This document shows, in pieces, positions 43,117 to 54,557 of a DNA stretch of 64,000 nucleotides (its first letter is position 1; each line of letters starts with the position of its first letter). The translations under genes were made by a program, and so were the position numbers. The stretch is from assembly GCA_034401135.1 (NCBI GenBank), contig JAWZSP010000006.1:930001-994000 (forward strand). The letters are read 5' to 3'. The notes beneath the pieces are model-generated. The model made no database searches. It saw nothing but the letters and a program-made list of their open reading frames with translations, and was not told the DNA's origin. Source of the stretch: Volutella citrinella. Lineage: Eukaryota; Ascomycota; Sordariomycetes; Hypocreales; Nectriaceae.

Positions 43117-44770
43117 CTACAAGCAATATCGGAAGTTCTTGTTGTCAATCTCCGTCATGTCGTGCATACCGGCCTCGACAGCATCCTTCTCGTCAGACTC
43201 TCCCGCCGCATCGCGCCTCTTGTTCTCTCGCCACATGTAAATGTACAAGATGACAATGGAGACGAGCTTGACCGTGTAGCCAACCAGCATGGCGATGTAG
43301 GCGCTGTGGTAACCAGCTAGGAGGGTTAGCATATTCCTGATGACGAACACGGCACACTCTTACGCTTTTCGCTGGAGCGGAACGTTTGCGGGCCAATGAT
43401 GTTGCCAACGCAGTATCCGGTAAACAGAATGGCAGCGGTAAGCTGCTTCTTAGTGGTGCCGGCAATGTTGGACGATATCATAGTCAGGGACATGCTGAAG
43501 CCTAGACCCTGGAAGTAGCAAAGCCACAGGGCACAGAGACGACCCCACTACGATGGGAGTTAGAACATATTTCCATTCATCCATGTTTGTTGGGTGGACT
43601 AACCTTATTGCTAGCAGGAAGTCCAACAAGCAGGGCAGCGCCGAGGATGCAGATGGAGTTGGCCACAATCATGGTCGGGCACCGCGAGTTGGGAAACTTG
43701 GTGCAAACGAAGCCGCCAGTAATCAGGGCCAGGAACTGCACAGCGCCTCCAGGGATCTGCATGTACTGGGTTCCGAGCGTGTCGAAGCCGAAGCTCTTGA
43801 CGATGAGGCTGGCGAAGCTCGTGAGGGCAGAGTTGGGCACCTGGGCGCCGGTAGCCATAATGAACAGGATCCACGTCTTGGGGTCCTTTGCGCATTGGAT
43901 CGCTTGGTGCTTCTTGAAGTGGCTGTTCTTGACGCCCTGGCGGTTACGCGAGACACGCATCGTGGCAATCTTGCGCTCGCGCTCGTTGAGGAAGCGCGCG
44001 GTGGCTGGCAGATCTGGCAGGACGAACCAGCTGAGGACGCCCCACGCGGTGCTAAAGGCTCCAAAGATGAGGAAGACGTACATCCAGCGCTGCAGGCCCG
44101 TGGTGATGTGGCCGACGGCGTAACCCACGAGGCCGCCGAACATGGTGGCGATGCCGTTGGTGCAGTAGTAAGTCTCGAGGCGCAGCGGCTGCTCCTGGGT
44201 CGTGTACCAGATGGACATGATGAGCACAAAGGCCGGGTTGACGACTGCCTCCATCAGGCCCAGGAAGAAGCGGTTGGCCGCCATGCCGCTGAAGGAGCGG
44301 CACGCGGGAGTCGTGAGGAGGATGACGCCCCAGAGGATGGTGGTCACGGAGACGAAGCGGCCGACGGGGAGGCGCTGCATGAGGAAGGAGGCTGGAAACT
44401 GGGCGATGAGGTAGCCAAAGTAGAAAATGGAACCTGCGGCGGGTTAGATGCCATCGCGATGGTGGTGCTCGATGGGCCACTCACCCAGCCACGAGTAGTC
44501 CTGGCCCTTCAGGTTGGTGCCCTTTTCCAGTCCGTAGACACTGGCAAAGTTGATGGAGTTTTTGTCAAGATACTGCAACATGTAGCTGCCAAATAAAATG
44601 GGAACGACGCGCCAGTCGATCTTGCGCAGCACCTTCTTGACCTCATCGTCGGTGTACTCCTCGTCCCGAGCCCCTGCGTAGGCGGCGTAGGTGTCGTCCA
44701 GCTCGTGATCCGAGGCGGCTGCCTTGAAATCTGAGGGCTGCTCGCCCTTTTCGAAATCCTTGGTGTCCAT
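43117..44770 (-). CDS. Dal5/allantoate-permease family MFS transporter, four exons
   Basis: Exons 44770-44485, 44433-43604, 43547-43364 and 43316-43117 give 499 residues; the introns are 47-56 nt with canonical ends. The acidic cytosolic N-terminus leads into KVLRKIDWRVVPILFGSYML and QYLDKNSINFASVYGL, hallmarks of the anion:cation symporter family. Later blocks fit too: FYFGYLIAQFPASFLMQRLP, GRFVSVTTILWG, NRFFLGLMEAVVNPAF, and QTFRSSEKPGYHSAYIAML near the end, with a cytosolic tail rich in Asp/Glu. Twelve membrane segments are expected. Family members import allantoate, ureidosuccinate, nicotinate and similar carboxylates; the substrate here is unknown. Confidence 0.93.
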
Positions 44771-45574
44771 TACGGCTTTCTACGTTCAATACGGGTGCCA
44801 ACAGGTATCGGAGGACTGAGAAAACTGGCCACCGCGGGAGATCCCCAAGAGCGGCAGCAGCATTTTATGTGTTCCCAGGGCCGCGGAAACTCCACAGGCC
44901 CCTCTCCAAATGATCAATGATAGCCATGTCGAAGCCCACCGTCAGCGCCAAACTTGGCTACAACGGGCAATGATTCGGAGCTGGACCGACGGGGTTGCGA
45001 CGCTACGCGGTCCGTGGTGGTCATGCAACGCCGTTGAGCCCACGTTTCTCCGCGCACAGTCTGTTCTGCATGCTCGCGGCAGGCTCATGGAGACGGTTTG
45101 CCGGGTTTGTGGGCGGGGATAAGGCCAGCATTAAATGGACGTTGGCCAATGGGTGCCAAGGCTTGGCTATGGCATCATCGCGGTGGATAGTGAGGTGCTT
45201 GGAGACGTCGGCCCCTGGTTCGCGCTCCCCGAACTCCCCGAGGTGTGGGGAGCGTACGATGGTGTCCGTTACCGCGCCATTGATGTTGACCCGGCGCAAA
45301 TCATTTAGCCTAAGGTGCCTTGGCCAATGTCATGACTTGCTGGAAGTGGTGCTGTTGCCAAGCCGGGCTGTTGCAAGCCGCCTATAGCGCCAAACGGGCA
45401 CACCCCCCGCCCGGGCGCGTAACAGGGCTCGCACCATCCCGGATTGCAACCACCAATACGATTTCTAGGCGAAAATGATCTAAAGGCGAGACATGATATT
45501 TAGGAGAAAATGATATAAAATTAAGTTACACTATGAAATGCCCAAGTATTGTAAGAGTCGCAAAGAACTGACCC
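44771..45574. other. Intergenic region with an imperfect AT-rich repeat
   Basis: 804 bp. Near its right end GGCGAAAATGATCTAAA (from about 45470) and GGAGAAAATGATATAAA (from about 45502) form an imperfect direct repeat. No gene is supportable. Confidence 0.45.
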
Positions 45575-46833
45575 CTACCAGTGGATGATCTCAGTAGGGT
45601 TCCTAGCCATCAGAAAAGGCTTGTGTCCCCCAGAAACAATATGAGTAGCAGTGTTGACATCGAAGCAGTTGTCGATGACATTCTCGGTGCAGAGAGGCAG
45701 GTATTCACGCGTTTCCATGTTGCAGTAGATACTGTCCGAGAGGGAAACGAAATCCGGACCGTATGCGTTGTCCAACTCGCAGAGGACTTTGGCAGAATGC
45801 TCGTCGTGCCGACTGACGATAACTGATGGGCTTACGGTCAGCACAATCCAGAGCAAGCTCGCACCGATGGTCATCACTTACGTCGGTCATCGGATCGTCC
45901 TAGATGATTCCTCTTCTTATGCTTCTTGCCATCACCCAGCCTCATTGATTGGCCATTATTCTTGCCCCCAAGCATCTGCTCTTCCGGCCAAGCATGCGTA
46001 CCTCCCCAGGCTCTGAAAGCAACGCCGCATAGCTTTTTGGCATCATGCTTGCTCGGCACCGCCTGGTCTCTGTCATTGTACTGAAACTTGGCCCAGTTGA
46101 TTGAGATGATTGTCGCAGGTGTTCTCCATTGATTACTAGGCTTATACGAAAGCCAGGTGCACCACGGTGTCCTTTGAGGTGTCAGTATCAATGGTTGGTT
46201 CAGGTGGTGCAATTGAGTGGGTAAACTGACTTTGAGTTACCAGGCAGCTGGTTCGAATGAGTTAGTCAAGGAGAAACCGCATGGGCAATCGTAATGATAC
46301 TTACAACAACGCCACTGTAGTACGCTGGCAGGCCACAAAGATTCTCCCACTAGCAATCGTACCCGTGTTAGTTTTGCCCTGGAACAGTAATAAAAGAGGA
46401 GACTTACATCTCCAGTCCATCCAAACTTGCTGCCGTCGGAGAAGGTGATGGCCAAAGTTGCGATGCAGATGTCGTCAGGAGTTCCCCAAATGGTTGTTGT
46501 CGTGGGTTGCTGTTTGCTGTCTGTTTTCATCTCGAGGTCGGCCCACTCTCCGCTTTTGATCTTGTCGTGGAAGTCCCTGGCTTGCGAAGTGATGAAGTCA
46601 CCAACATTGTTGTAGTGCTCGACCACACCAATGTTACCACCAGCACCACCAAGCTTAGCTCCTGTCTGTGGGTTCTTGGAGCCATTGAGACCCGCTTGAA
46701 TCCTCAGTGTGATGGTGTAGGGGGCAGGGTCATCTTTCTCGGTTTCCTTCTTTTTCGGGAATCTGTCTTCGGCAAAGCCCCAGATTCCCATAACGTCTCC
46801 AAAGAGCCCAAGGACCCCGGCTGCCCAAGACAT
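45575..46833 (-). CDS. Unrecognised five-exon fungal protein
   Basis: Exons 46833-46408, 46349-46305, 46247-46231, 46171-45882 and 45822-45575 give 341 residues. All four introns are 57-59 nt with GTAAGT or GTCAGT donors and AG acceptors, and the frame is kept throughout, including the 17-nt third exon. The N-terminus MSWAAGVLGLFGDVMGIWGF is hydrophobic (signal, anchor or amphipathic). Other marks are ATLAITFSDGSKFGWTGD, WENLCGLPAYYSGVV, CTWLSYKPSNQWRTP and a C-terminal domain with four Cys (KVLCELDNAYGPDFVS, IYCNM, PLCTEN, DNCFDV) ending IIHW. Taken separately, the exon fragments look like unrelated small ORFs. I recognise no enzyme motif. Confidence 0.75.
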
Positions 46834-47666
46834 GGTAGGTAAATTAGAGATGGACTTATCGTTGTTTAAAGAGATTGAGCAGTAGGCGGGAACAAGATTG
46901 TCCGGTGGTAGTTGTGTTCGGTTGCGAGTGACTGAGACATATCGACAGAAAGGCAACGTCAACGCCTTTTGTATGTTAACGGATGCAATCTCATATCAGG
47001 TCTCTTGGCGACGATTAACCAAAGTCCCTACAACGAGCCGAGGAGGATCACGGCCCACTCTGCCAGAAGGCGTAATTGTTTTGCGAGGACGCCGCAACAC
47101 GAGTCCTATAGAGTCTCCACCGCTTCGCCCCTGCATTGATCGGAGCTAAAGAAAAAGAAAACAGCAGATCTTCTTTGCATACTTCAAGCTGTGCTATAAA
47201 TGGCAAATTAAACATCAGAGCAGTCCCCGAGCTGCTTCACGCTATGCTGTAAATGGCAGTGAAGACACGAGAGTATTCCCGTGGCTGAAACAAGATAAGC
47301 ATTGGGGCGGTGCAGATGGTGCCCGATTCTTGGTCCCCAAGATGCCGCTATTTGCTATTCACGCATCCTTCCCGGCTTGGCTGAGTCCTTGGCTGTCCTT
47401 GGCGGTGCCTGTCCGGCGTGGCAGAGACCGAGACCCGAGGAGCATGGCAGGGCTGGAGAGGGATGACGGGGCATTATTTTTCCGAAAGATGGCGTTTTTG
47501 TGTTTCCCCAACCAAGTTGGCGCCGTCTGAATGCGGAGGTTAATCATGGCGTGCTGGAGTGGGGGTGGGGGAGAGCTTGATAGAGCTGTATCCCGATCAC
47601 CCTCATCATCAATCAAGCCGAAGCCCTGAAACGTAGTCACACCTGTCCACCTATCCACCTTTTAAC
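46834..47666. other. Divergent promoter region with imperfect 18-bp repeat
   Basis: 833 bp between the five-exon gene and the FAD monooxygenase gene. GCTGTGCTATAAATGGCA (47188-47205) and GCTATGCTGTAAATGGCA (47241-47258) are an imperfect direct repeat 53 bp apart. The first contains a TATAAA, but it is about 470 bp from the monooxygenase start. Confidence 0.5.
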
Positions 47667-48839
47667 ATGTCCACCAAGCCCATCCTCATCTCGGGTGGCG
47701 GCATTGCCTCGCTGCTGCTCGCCCAGTCCCTACGCCGCTCCAAGATCCCCTTCCGCATCTTTGAGCGCGATGCTTCCTTCATCTTCCGTGCCCAGGGCTA
47801 CCGTCTGCGCCTCTCGACAGAGGGCCTCGACGCCATCGAGTCTGTTCTCGACGCCGAGGCATGGCAGAGGTTCTGGAATCTGTGCGGCAAGACGGGCGGC
47901 GTAGGCTTCAGCGCCTTCAACGCCGTCACGGGCGAGATGACGGAGCACACCATGCCCGAGAACCTGTCGTCGCGCGAGGGCAAGGTGGTGGGCGTGGCCC
48001 GCGGCGACATGCGCAAGGTGTTTGCCCAGGGATGCGAGGATCACATCGAGTGGGCGCGCACCGTCACCGGCTACGAGCTGACCGACGACGGCGTGCGCGC
48101 CATCTTTGCGGACGGGACCCGGTCTATTGAGGGCTCACTACTAATCGCCGGCGAGGGCATCTACTCCAAGGTGGCACGCCAGGTCTCGGGCGGCAAGCTC
48201 AAGGTCTACGACACGGGAGCCCGCGGCATCCACGGCCAGGCTCCCACGACGGCATTCAAGGGCCTCGGCGAAGGCGTGTTCCGGCTGCGCGACGAGAGCC
48301 GACCTGAGGGCAGCGTCTTCATCATCACAAACGTGCGGCCCGACGACATGGACGACCCGGACAAGCAGTTTGGCTGGACCATGGGCGGTCAACCCGGCGT
48401 CATCCGCGCGCCCAACGACGACTACAGCATCATCGGCGACGCGGCGGCCAACATCGCCAAGGCCCTGACGCGCGACTGGCACGCACGCTTCAAGCCGCTG
48501 ATCGACGAAATGGTCACGTCTGAGGCCGCATTTTGGAAGATTACCTGCTCGACGCCGTCCGGGGTGCCCCAGTGGACCAACGAGCCGCGTGTGACGGTTA
48601 TTGGCGACGCCGCGCACTCGATGACGCCGGCGGGGGGCATCGGAGCCAACACGGCGGTGCGGGACTCGGCTCTGCTGGGGCAGCTGCTTCGCGATGCGGG
48701 TGGGTATGCGCCGGGCTTGACGGCCGAGTATGAGGCCAAGATGAGGGTGTATGCGAGCGAGGCGGTGCACCAGAGCTACTCGATGGCCGTGGACGGGTTT
48801 GGGATCCATATTGATGAGGAGACGACGCCGATTGTCTAG
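47667..48839 (+). CDS. FAD-dependent monooxygenase
   Basis: A single exon of 390 residues starting at ATG 47667. The dinucleotide-binding motif at the N-terminus is ILISGGGIASLLLAQSLRR (GGGIAS at 10-15), followed by FRIFERD at the end of the second strand. The second FAD motif is VIGDAAHSMTPAGGIGANTA near residue 310. These are the marks of the salicylate/p-hydroxybenzoate hydroxylase-type group. Such enzymes hydroxylate aromatic or polyketide substrates using NAD(P)H and O2, often in secondary metabolism or aromatic degradation. No signal peptide is seen. Confidence 0.93.
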   Translation: MSTKPILISGGGIASLLLAQSLRRSKIPFRIFERDASFIFRAQGYRLRLSTEGLDAIESVLDAEAWQRFWNLCGKTGGVGFSAFNAVTGEMTEHTMPENLSSREGKVVGVARGDMRKVFAQGCEDHIEWARTVTGYELTDDGVRAIFADGTRSIEGSLLIAGEGIYSKVARQVSGGKLKVYDTGARGIHGQAPTTAFKGLGEGVFRLRDESRPEGSVFIITNVRPDDMDDPDKQFGWTMGGQPGVIRAPNDDYSIIGDAAANIAKALTRDWHARFKPLIDEMVTSEAAFWKITCSTPSGVPQWTNEPRVTVIGDAAHSMTPAGGIGANTAVRDSALLGQLLRDAGGYAPGLTAEYEAKMRVYASEAVHQSYSMAVDGFGIHIDEETTPIV

Positions 48840-49180
48840 ATGGAGGGGATTCAACGGTTCAAACGCTGTTGTCTTCTCCCGGATTTAATGCAGGGGATGT
48901 AGCAGGTAGACGGGGCATAGGCAGCTGCAATGGTAAAGGATCTGGTAACGGGCTGAGAACCTGGCTGTCTTGCATCTGCATCGTCAAACTCTCTAGCCTG
49001 ACTGCGTTTGGCCTTGCATCTCAATCTGATGAGCCCTAATAAGCTAACCCTACATATATTCATGTCTAACTTTTCACCAGGACCATCGACTGTCACCCTC
49101 AAAATCATGAAACTCCGCCCGCGTCCCGTCCCCTCGCCCCAAGACCTCCATCGCGGCGAGCCTGCGATCCTACACCAACG
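48840..49180. other. Intergenic region
   Basis: 341 bp between two plus-strand genes. A short ATG frame at about 49107 (MKLRPRPVPSP) ends at a stop overlapping the next start region and could be a leader ORF. Confidence 0.4.
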
Positions 49181-50158
49181 ATGAAGATCGCCCGATTCTT
49201 CCCTCCGCTTTTCGTCTACGACAATTCCCGTCACATGCCCATCTGCAAAGCAACAATCGAAAAGTACGACTACTACGAGATCGCCCCCAATATCGGAGAT
49301 GGCGTCTACACCATCCAGCTCAAGGACGGCATGTCTGTCGTGACGAGGATGGGCGACCTGACAGCCAACTTCAACTTTACGCAGATAACGGACAAGAGCC
49401 CCCATTACTACGGCCAGCCAAGCCCTACCCCGACTCCGCTACCCAAATACCCCCTCGTTCTGACAGATCCCGACAGCCACCTGGAGGTTGACGATAAACC
49501 AGGGTTGCCTTATCCCTCCTGGCACCCAGAGTTTAAAGATGAGATATACAAGTCGCAAGACCACATCATGGCACGAGGCAAAGACGACAACTGGCGACCC
49601 GGAGAGGACAACTGGCGAGGCAAATTAGAAGTGCCCTGGCGATCCGAAGAAAACTGGCGATACGAAGAAGGCAACTCCGAGGATAAGAAAAAATTCGACG
49701 AAGAGAAGAAGAAACTGGAGAAAGAGGGCAAGATAAAACCCGACAAAGACAAGAAGAAATCCGACGAAGACGACAAACCGAAACCGATCCCGTGGGAGCT
49801 CAATCTCCCCGTCTCGGGCAAGGGCTGCGCCAGAGACACAACGCCGCTCAACCCAGACGACTACATGGCTTCCAAGCAGGCGCTATACAGCTTCTGCAAG
49901 TACAACAACATCACCGCCCAGCGGGTCGCCCTGGCCATCAAGGGGAACACCATGGTCTGGGCCTGCAACCTCAAGACGCTGCCGAACCAGAACAACACCT
50001 GCGGGCCGGTCGAGTACGAGGCCGCCGAGGGCCACTTCAACGCGACTTGCGGCGAAACCGGTGGCGCGTCCGTCGGTCTGAAGGCGCTGTGGAAGTCGTA
50101 TGGGCGCTCGACAGTTAGGGAGCGCATCTACTGCGGGAGCTATCGGTTTAACTACTGA
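49181..50158 (+). CDS. Unrecognised protein with Trp-Arg repeats, a charged helix and a Cys domain
   Basis: A single exon of 325 residues. Residues 1-75 look folded (KATIEKYDYYEIAPNIGDGV). A Pro-rich stretch follows, then a run of related units with the motif NWR (DDNWRPGE, EDNWRGK, ENWRYEEG), then a highly charged Lys/Glu/Asp segment (about 165-200). The last 115 residues form a domain with about six cysteines (CARDTTP, SFCKYN, WACNLK, NTCGPVE, ATCGETG, YCGSYR) and ASKQALYSFCKYNN. The Cys domain looks like a secreted fold, yet no signal peptide is visible at this start; an upstream exon may be missing. Function unknown. Confidence 0.6.
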   Translation: MKIARFFPPLFVYDNSRHMPICKATIEKYDYYEIAPNIGDGVYTIQLKDGMSVVTRMGDLTANFNFTQITDKSPHYYGQPSPTPTPLPKYPLVLTDPDSHLEVDDKPGLPYPSWHPEFKDEIYKSQDHIMARGKDDNWRPGEDNWRGKLEVPWRSEENWRYEEGNSEDKKKFDEEKKKLEKEGKIKPDKDKKKSDEDDKPKPIPWELNLPVSGKGCARDTTPLNPDDYMASKQALYSFCKYNNITAQRVALAIKGNTMVWACNLKTLPNQNNTCGPVEYEAAEGHFNATCGETGGASVGLKALWKSYGRSTVRERIYCGSYRFNY

Positions 50159-50674
50159 AGGGCTGTGCGCGGCTGGTGGCCTGAGGGCTGAAACTACAAA
50201 GAGGGTTGGCCGCCGGTGTGTGGCTATGGTAACAGTTGGAACTTGCGCCTACTCTCTATTATCTGTTTTCTCTGTCATCTGGAATCTGTTTTTGGTTTCC
50301 GGGGCCTGAAAGCTCTGCATTGCATACATCAAATATCGGCGTGCCCGAGACAATCATTCGATTTATTGAGCTGGCAGTTAATTATTGTGGTGCGGACTCA
50401 GAGGCAGGATTTCTTACTTCCCCCCAAACCCTGGATTAATGCGCTCAGTCCCTTCGACGAATGCAACCAGTTGTTATTTGGGACCCTATGAGCTTTGTTT
50501 GCAAATGAACTGAGGCCACCCAGATCCGAGTGACTTGTCCGAGATTCTTCTTAAAGTAAGAAATGTCTAGCAACTCGCCGACAGCCCTTGATTATACGGT
50601 TCCTAGGTTAAAAATCAAAGAAATCTGGAAGAGGCCACCTCACTGTAGAAAGTTCAGACCCTGAATCCACCAAC
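50159..50674. other. Convergent intergenic region
   Basis: 516 bp between the 3' ends of the charged-protein and coiled-coil genes. Nothing coding was seen. Confidence 0.5.
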
Positions 50675-52334
50675 TCAGTACGCCCAGACCACACAATTCT
50701 CAACCGCGGCCAACTCACATGCATCATACGACTGTCCCTGCCCTCCCGCCCTCAGCAAATAAGGCCGAATAGTGAACCGCACTCGCTGGCCTCTGGGACT
50801 GTTCTTCGCAACATTCATAGTGGTTGTATCTACCGGGACATCAAATCGTCCCCCCCTTGGCCAGTCGGGCAAGTACCAGGCTTGCTGGCCGCAGAGGTTC
50901 ATATCCAAAGCGACTGCTTTGCTGACAATGGTGCGCAAGTCGCGGAGGTACGGGTTCATGTTCTGCTTCGGATTGGGTAACCTGTACTCGAGCTTCTCGC
51001 TCATGGTAACAATCTCCTCATCGCGATCCTGGGGCGGTAGGATTGCTGACACCAGGCCAGTAGTCAATGCCCTCCAGTGATGGAACATTGCCTGGTACTG
51101 GTGGGACTCGAGCTTTTCCAGGCCGGTTTCCACCCGGTGGCCTGTGAGATGTCAGCCTCCAATCTCCCGTAGAGTCGAGCCGGATGTGTAGGGGCTCGGG
51201 GTACTTACTCAGTTGACTTAGGCTGAGCCAACATCTCCCGCTCCAGCAATTTGGGCTCGAAGCACTGGTCCTGAGCACATGCTTCATGAGCTGGGCCCAT
51301 ACCGCGGCTTCGATGAACAACGAACGCGACTTCTTCGACACGGCCGCGTCCAGATAGTGTGCTGTCACTTCCTTGAGCCACTGTCCTTGGCTCTCAGCCC
51401 ATGAGGCAATCCTGTGATCTGGCATGGTGCTAAAGTGGTTTGTCACCAGGTTGCCTATGTCATAGGCCAAGTTCTGCCAGTCTTCACACAGCTTGCCCTC
51501 TGGTCGGCTCAGATGCGACTGCAGGGGGATATCGGCTGTCTTGTCTGCAGACACAATAAGGCGTTGTTGGAGTTCTGCGTTGGCTTCCTCGAGTTGCCGG
51601 ATATCCCCATCGAGGCGAACCTGCAGGGCTTCCTTTTCAGCCTTGAGGGCCAGAAGCTTCTCATTTAAGTCTTCTATGAGCTTTTGCTGCACTTTTAACT
51701 CTTTTAGCTGCTTCTGGTGCTCCCGGGGCTCGCCGTCGGCGCTTTGGATTCCAAGCGAGTCGGCTTGTAGATCTGGGGCACTTGGATGGTTCCTGGTCCT
51801 ACCCTCGGGTTGGATGTCGGTAAGCGGCTCATCAGACACTGCTGCACTCGCTGTCGCCCCTTGTTGTCCGTTCGCTGGCTTTGGGGGAGCCTCGAGCAGC
51901 CCGCCACGATAGCCTGCGCCATAGTTACCGGCGCTGACCCCATTGACGCCGTTCACAGTCCCCGCCTGCGGATCCTTGCCTGTATTTTGCCGACTGGAAG
52001 AGATCATGGTTGTGTTAATCATGCCTTGGTTCTTTTTGCGCTCGCGATAAGAATTCTCGCTTGTCACGTATGTCGCGGCTTTGTTGAATATTCTTCCAAT
52101 CAGGCGTGTGGGGGAGTCCATCTTTGGCTCTGCCTCGTCGGTAGTCATGTCGTATCTGCTGCGGCTATGGCTCCTCGATCGATTATTGTGACGACTCCTT
52201 GAGCTACTCCGACGTCTTTCGGAGTGTGCTGACCGCGGACGTTCGTTGTACGACGCAGGCGATCGGTATGCGATGGGCGGCCGCGGGAATGAGGCTGTGT
52301 TGGAGTCGTATCGTCCCCTGTAGTTTTCACCCAT
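50675..52334 (-). CDS. RS-rich coiled-coil protein next to the GTPase gene
   Basis: Two exons, 52334-51209 and 51141-50675, with a 67-nt intron (GTAAGT donor, GCTGAC branch, CACAG acceptor), giving 530 residues. Residues 30-60 are Arg/Ser-rich (SERRRSSSRSRHNNRSRSHS). A low-complexity region follows, then a coiled coil at about 205-265 (KQLKELKVQQKLIEDLNEKL, EEANAELQQRL). The C-terminal half is a helical region (CEDWQNLAYDIGNLVTNHF) followed by a domain with GQQAWYLPDWPRGGRFDVP and a Trp-containing end. I know such proteins only as uncharacterised in fungi. It lies 734 bp from the GTPase gene on the same strand, which suggests but does not prove a link. Confidence 0.75.
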
Positions 52335-53068
52335 GCTCCATTAGTTTCTGCAGAGTTGCACTGATACGTAGGAGCGGGTGGCCTTGAGCCTGGTGTCGTG
52401 GACGATCAAGGTGTCGTTGCGACGGAGATGATCAGGACGATGGCGCCCACGGCATGATAGAGGCTCCAAAAACTGAAGCGCCGTCTATGGCAGTGTGGCT
52501 TGTGTAGTTTCCAAGCTGAAAAAATGTGTGAGCTCCGCAAAGGAAGTGTATTCCGCAATCAAGAATAGAATGATGCGAGCGTAGTTTGTGGCTCTCTGCT
52601 GTGGGCGGGCTGTCGAGTCTGACGGGAATTCGCTGAGGTAGTAGTTCTCTCCCCATGCCTTAGCTAAACTAGACCGAGCCCATCGGCCTTGGCGGAAGCC
52701 TATCAATCAATATTCTTACGGAAGGGGAAACCCGGCAGCCTGCGATCGACAATTGGATCCAGCTTGTTGAGGCTGCACCCAGGCAGTCACACATAGCTGC
52801 ACTTTCGGCTGCGCTTGCTTGCTGACTGCATGGAGGAGGCTCAGCTCGGCTCTGTGTTTGGGCGTATTTGGAGGGGCTCTACTGCAGGCTGCCTGTCAAT
52901 TGTAAATTCAAGTCGCCCCCATCCCACCTTCTTGGCTGCAGTTGTGGCACACGATTTCCGGCGAGGCTCTGAAGGCAACAAATCACGACGCAAAGAATTG
53001 GCCCGTCTGCAACAAAAGCCCAGCATGTGATGCGAGTTTGCCCATTCAAATCCCTCAGTCTAGCTCAG
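52335..53068. other. Intergenic region
   Basis: 734 bp between the coiled-coil gene and the 3' end of the GTPase gene (both minus). It should hold the coiled-coil promoter; no distinctive element was seen. Confidence 0.45.
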
Positions 53069-54136
53069 CTAGAATCCGCCACCGAGTCCGAGCTGCACCG
53101 CAAACACGGTCAGGTTCAGCACCGCACATAGCACCACCACAGCCCCCCGGCCGCCCGTCTTCATCGCCGACTTCATTCGCTCCCGCACCGACGACCCCGG
53201 ATGGATACTCATTCGCTCCATCGACTGGTCCATGCGCTGCATAATCTTCTCCAGCTCCCTCTTCTCATCCCGCAGCCTCCGCAGCTTATCCTTGTCCTGC
53301 GGCTGTAACTGCGACCCCAGCTCGAGCATGTCCTCTAGTTCGTCCACCCTGCGCTGGTAAGCATCCCTGTCCTTCTCCAGTTGCCGCACCAGATTCGTAC
53401 CGGCAGACGTGTCAATAATCGACCGGTCCTGGTCGAGAATCTCCTTCTGCACGTCCAGAACGACGCTTTGCATGCCCGCTAGCTGAAAGACGAGGGCATA
53501 GGCTGAGTCTGGTGTGCCATCGAACTGGGCAATGTAGGAGCCCTTCTCCTCCATCGGATTCCAAAACGTGTCGAGGAGTTCCTGTTCACGCCGGTATGCG
53601 ATGTTGATGTCCTCATCCCTCAGCTTGTTCCACATCGTGGTAACGAGGATGACATTGCCAAGGGCGTCGTCTCCGACGAGCGACTCAAGGAGGTTCAGGT
53701 ACTTCATAGATGAGCCCGTCATTTTGTTGTCGGTAATTTTGTGCAGGTACAAGATTCCTTTGAGGGGGATGCCGGACATGTACTGCGCTGCCATGAAGTC
53801 GGTGATCTCAGCCAGAATCTCCCCTGGAGGACGGGACGTGTCATCAAAACCCGGGGTGTCGACAACGGTGATGTTGCGTTTATCATCGTCATCGAGGAAT
53901 ATCTGGATTGCTTGGCATCCTTGAGTCTCTGGCAGCGGTGTAAGCGGTCATGAAGCCGACGAGACTCTGGGCCAGCAGGGCGTGAGTGTAGACGCTGGTG
54001 GGTTGGGCTTACCGGAATGAAGAGAGTGGCCCTCTTGCACACTGTGGCTCTTGAGCTGGTTCAAAAAGTAGCTCTTTCCAGAGCCTGTCACCCCTAGAAC
54101 GAGGATTATTCCCTCGCTTGAGTCGGAGCTGTCCAT
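53069..54136 (-). CDS. P-loop GTPase (AIG1/GIMAP-like) with C-terminal membrane segment
   Basis: Exons 54136-54013 and 53928-53069, with an 84-nt intron (GTAAGC donor, CCAG acceptor), give 327 residues. G1 is GVTGSGKS (15-22), switch I is probably HSLHSETQ, G3 is VVDTPGFDD, and the G4 region reads VILVTTMWNKL, the form common in fungal proteins of this type rather than NKxD. Downstream are GILYLHKITDNKMTGSSMKY, a coiled coil (LVRQLEKDRDAYQRRVDELE to ELEKIMQRMDQSMERM) and a C-terminal hydrophobic helix (GAVVVLCAVLNLTVFAVQLG). Membrane GTPases of this class often oligomerise through the coiled coil. The gene is divergent from the Hsp70-like gene. Confidence 0.88.
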
Positions 54137-54557
54137 GGTGCGAGTGAGATGGTTGGAAGTAATGGTGCGTCAGGCGAGAGACGCAGACGTTTTCAAGTAC
54201 GTATGGAATCATTTGTGCAGCCCGGAGGACCTACCCCTCTACTTCCACCAGGTGCGAGCCGACATCGAAGACGGGATGAACTATCAAATTAGCACTTGGT
54301 GGGCCGTAGGCAGGCTGTGGCGGGATATTCTTGGCAGCTGACCATGCATGATGGGACACTTATGCAGCCGCCTTGTCCGCCCTACGTTCGGCTGGCGGAC
54401 TTTCTACAGATACCAAGAGGGACCAAGCTCGGGCACTCGAGGTTCCCGCATCGCTCCCATGCCGCCTGTGCGAGCTTTCAATTAGAGGCGGCCATAGCAT
54501 GTTGCTTCGTGATTGCAACCTCGCATCTCCACCAACTTCAAAGCCTCCCCAGGTGCA
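54137..54557. promoter_or_regulatory. Shared divergent promoter of the GTPase and Hsp70-like genes
   Basis: The start codons at 54136 (minus) and 54558 (plus) are separated by 421 bp, so both genes must share upstream control sequence. No clear nnGAAnnTTCnn heat-shock array was seen. Confidence 0.5.

Noticed and set aside
43553..44596. 347-codon plus ORF
   Set aside because: Antisense to the Dal5-like transporter, whose exons and motifs are clear.
45575..45874. Small secreted protein of about 100 residues starting MTIGASLLWIVLTV
   Set aside because: The apparent signal peptide lies in a 59-nt intron; the rest is exon 5 of the five-exon gene.
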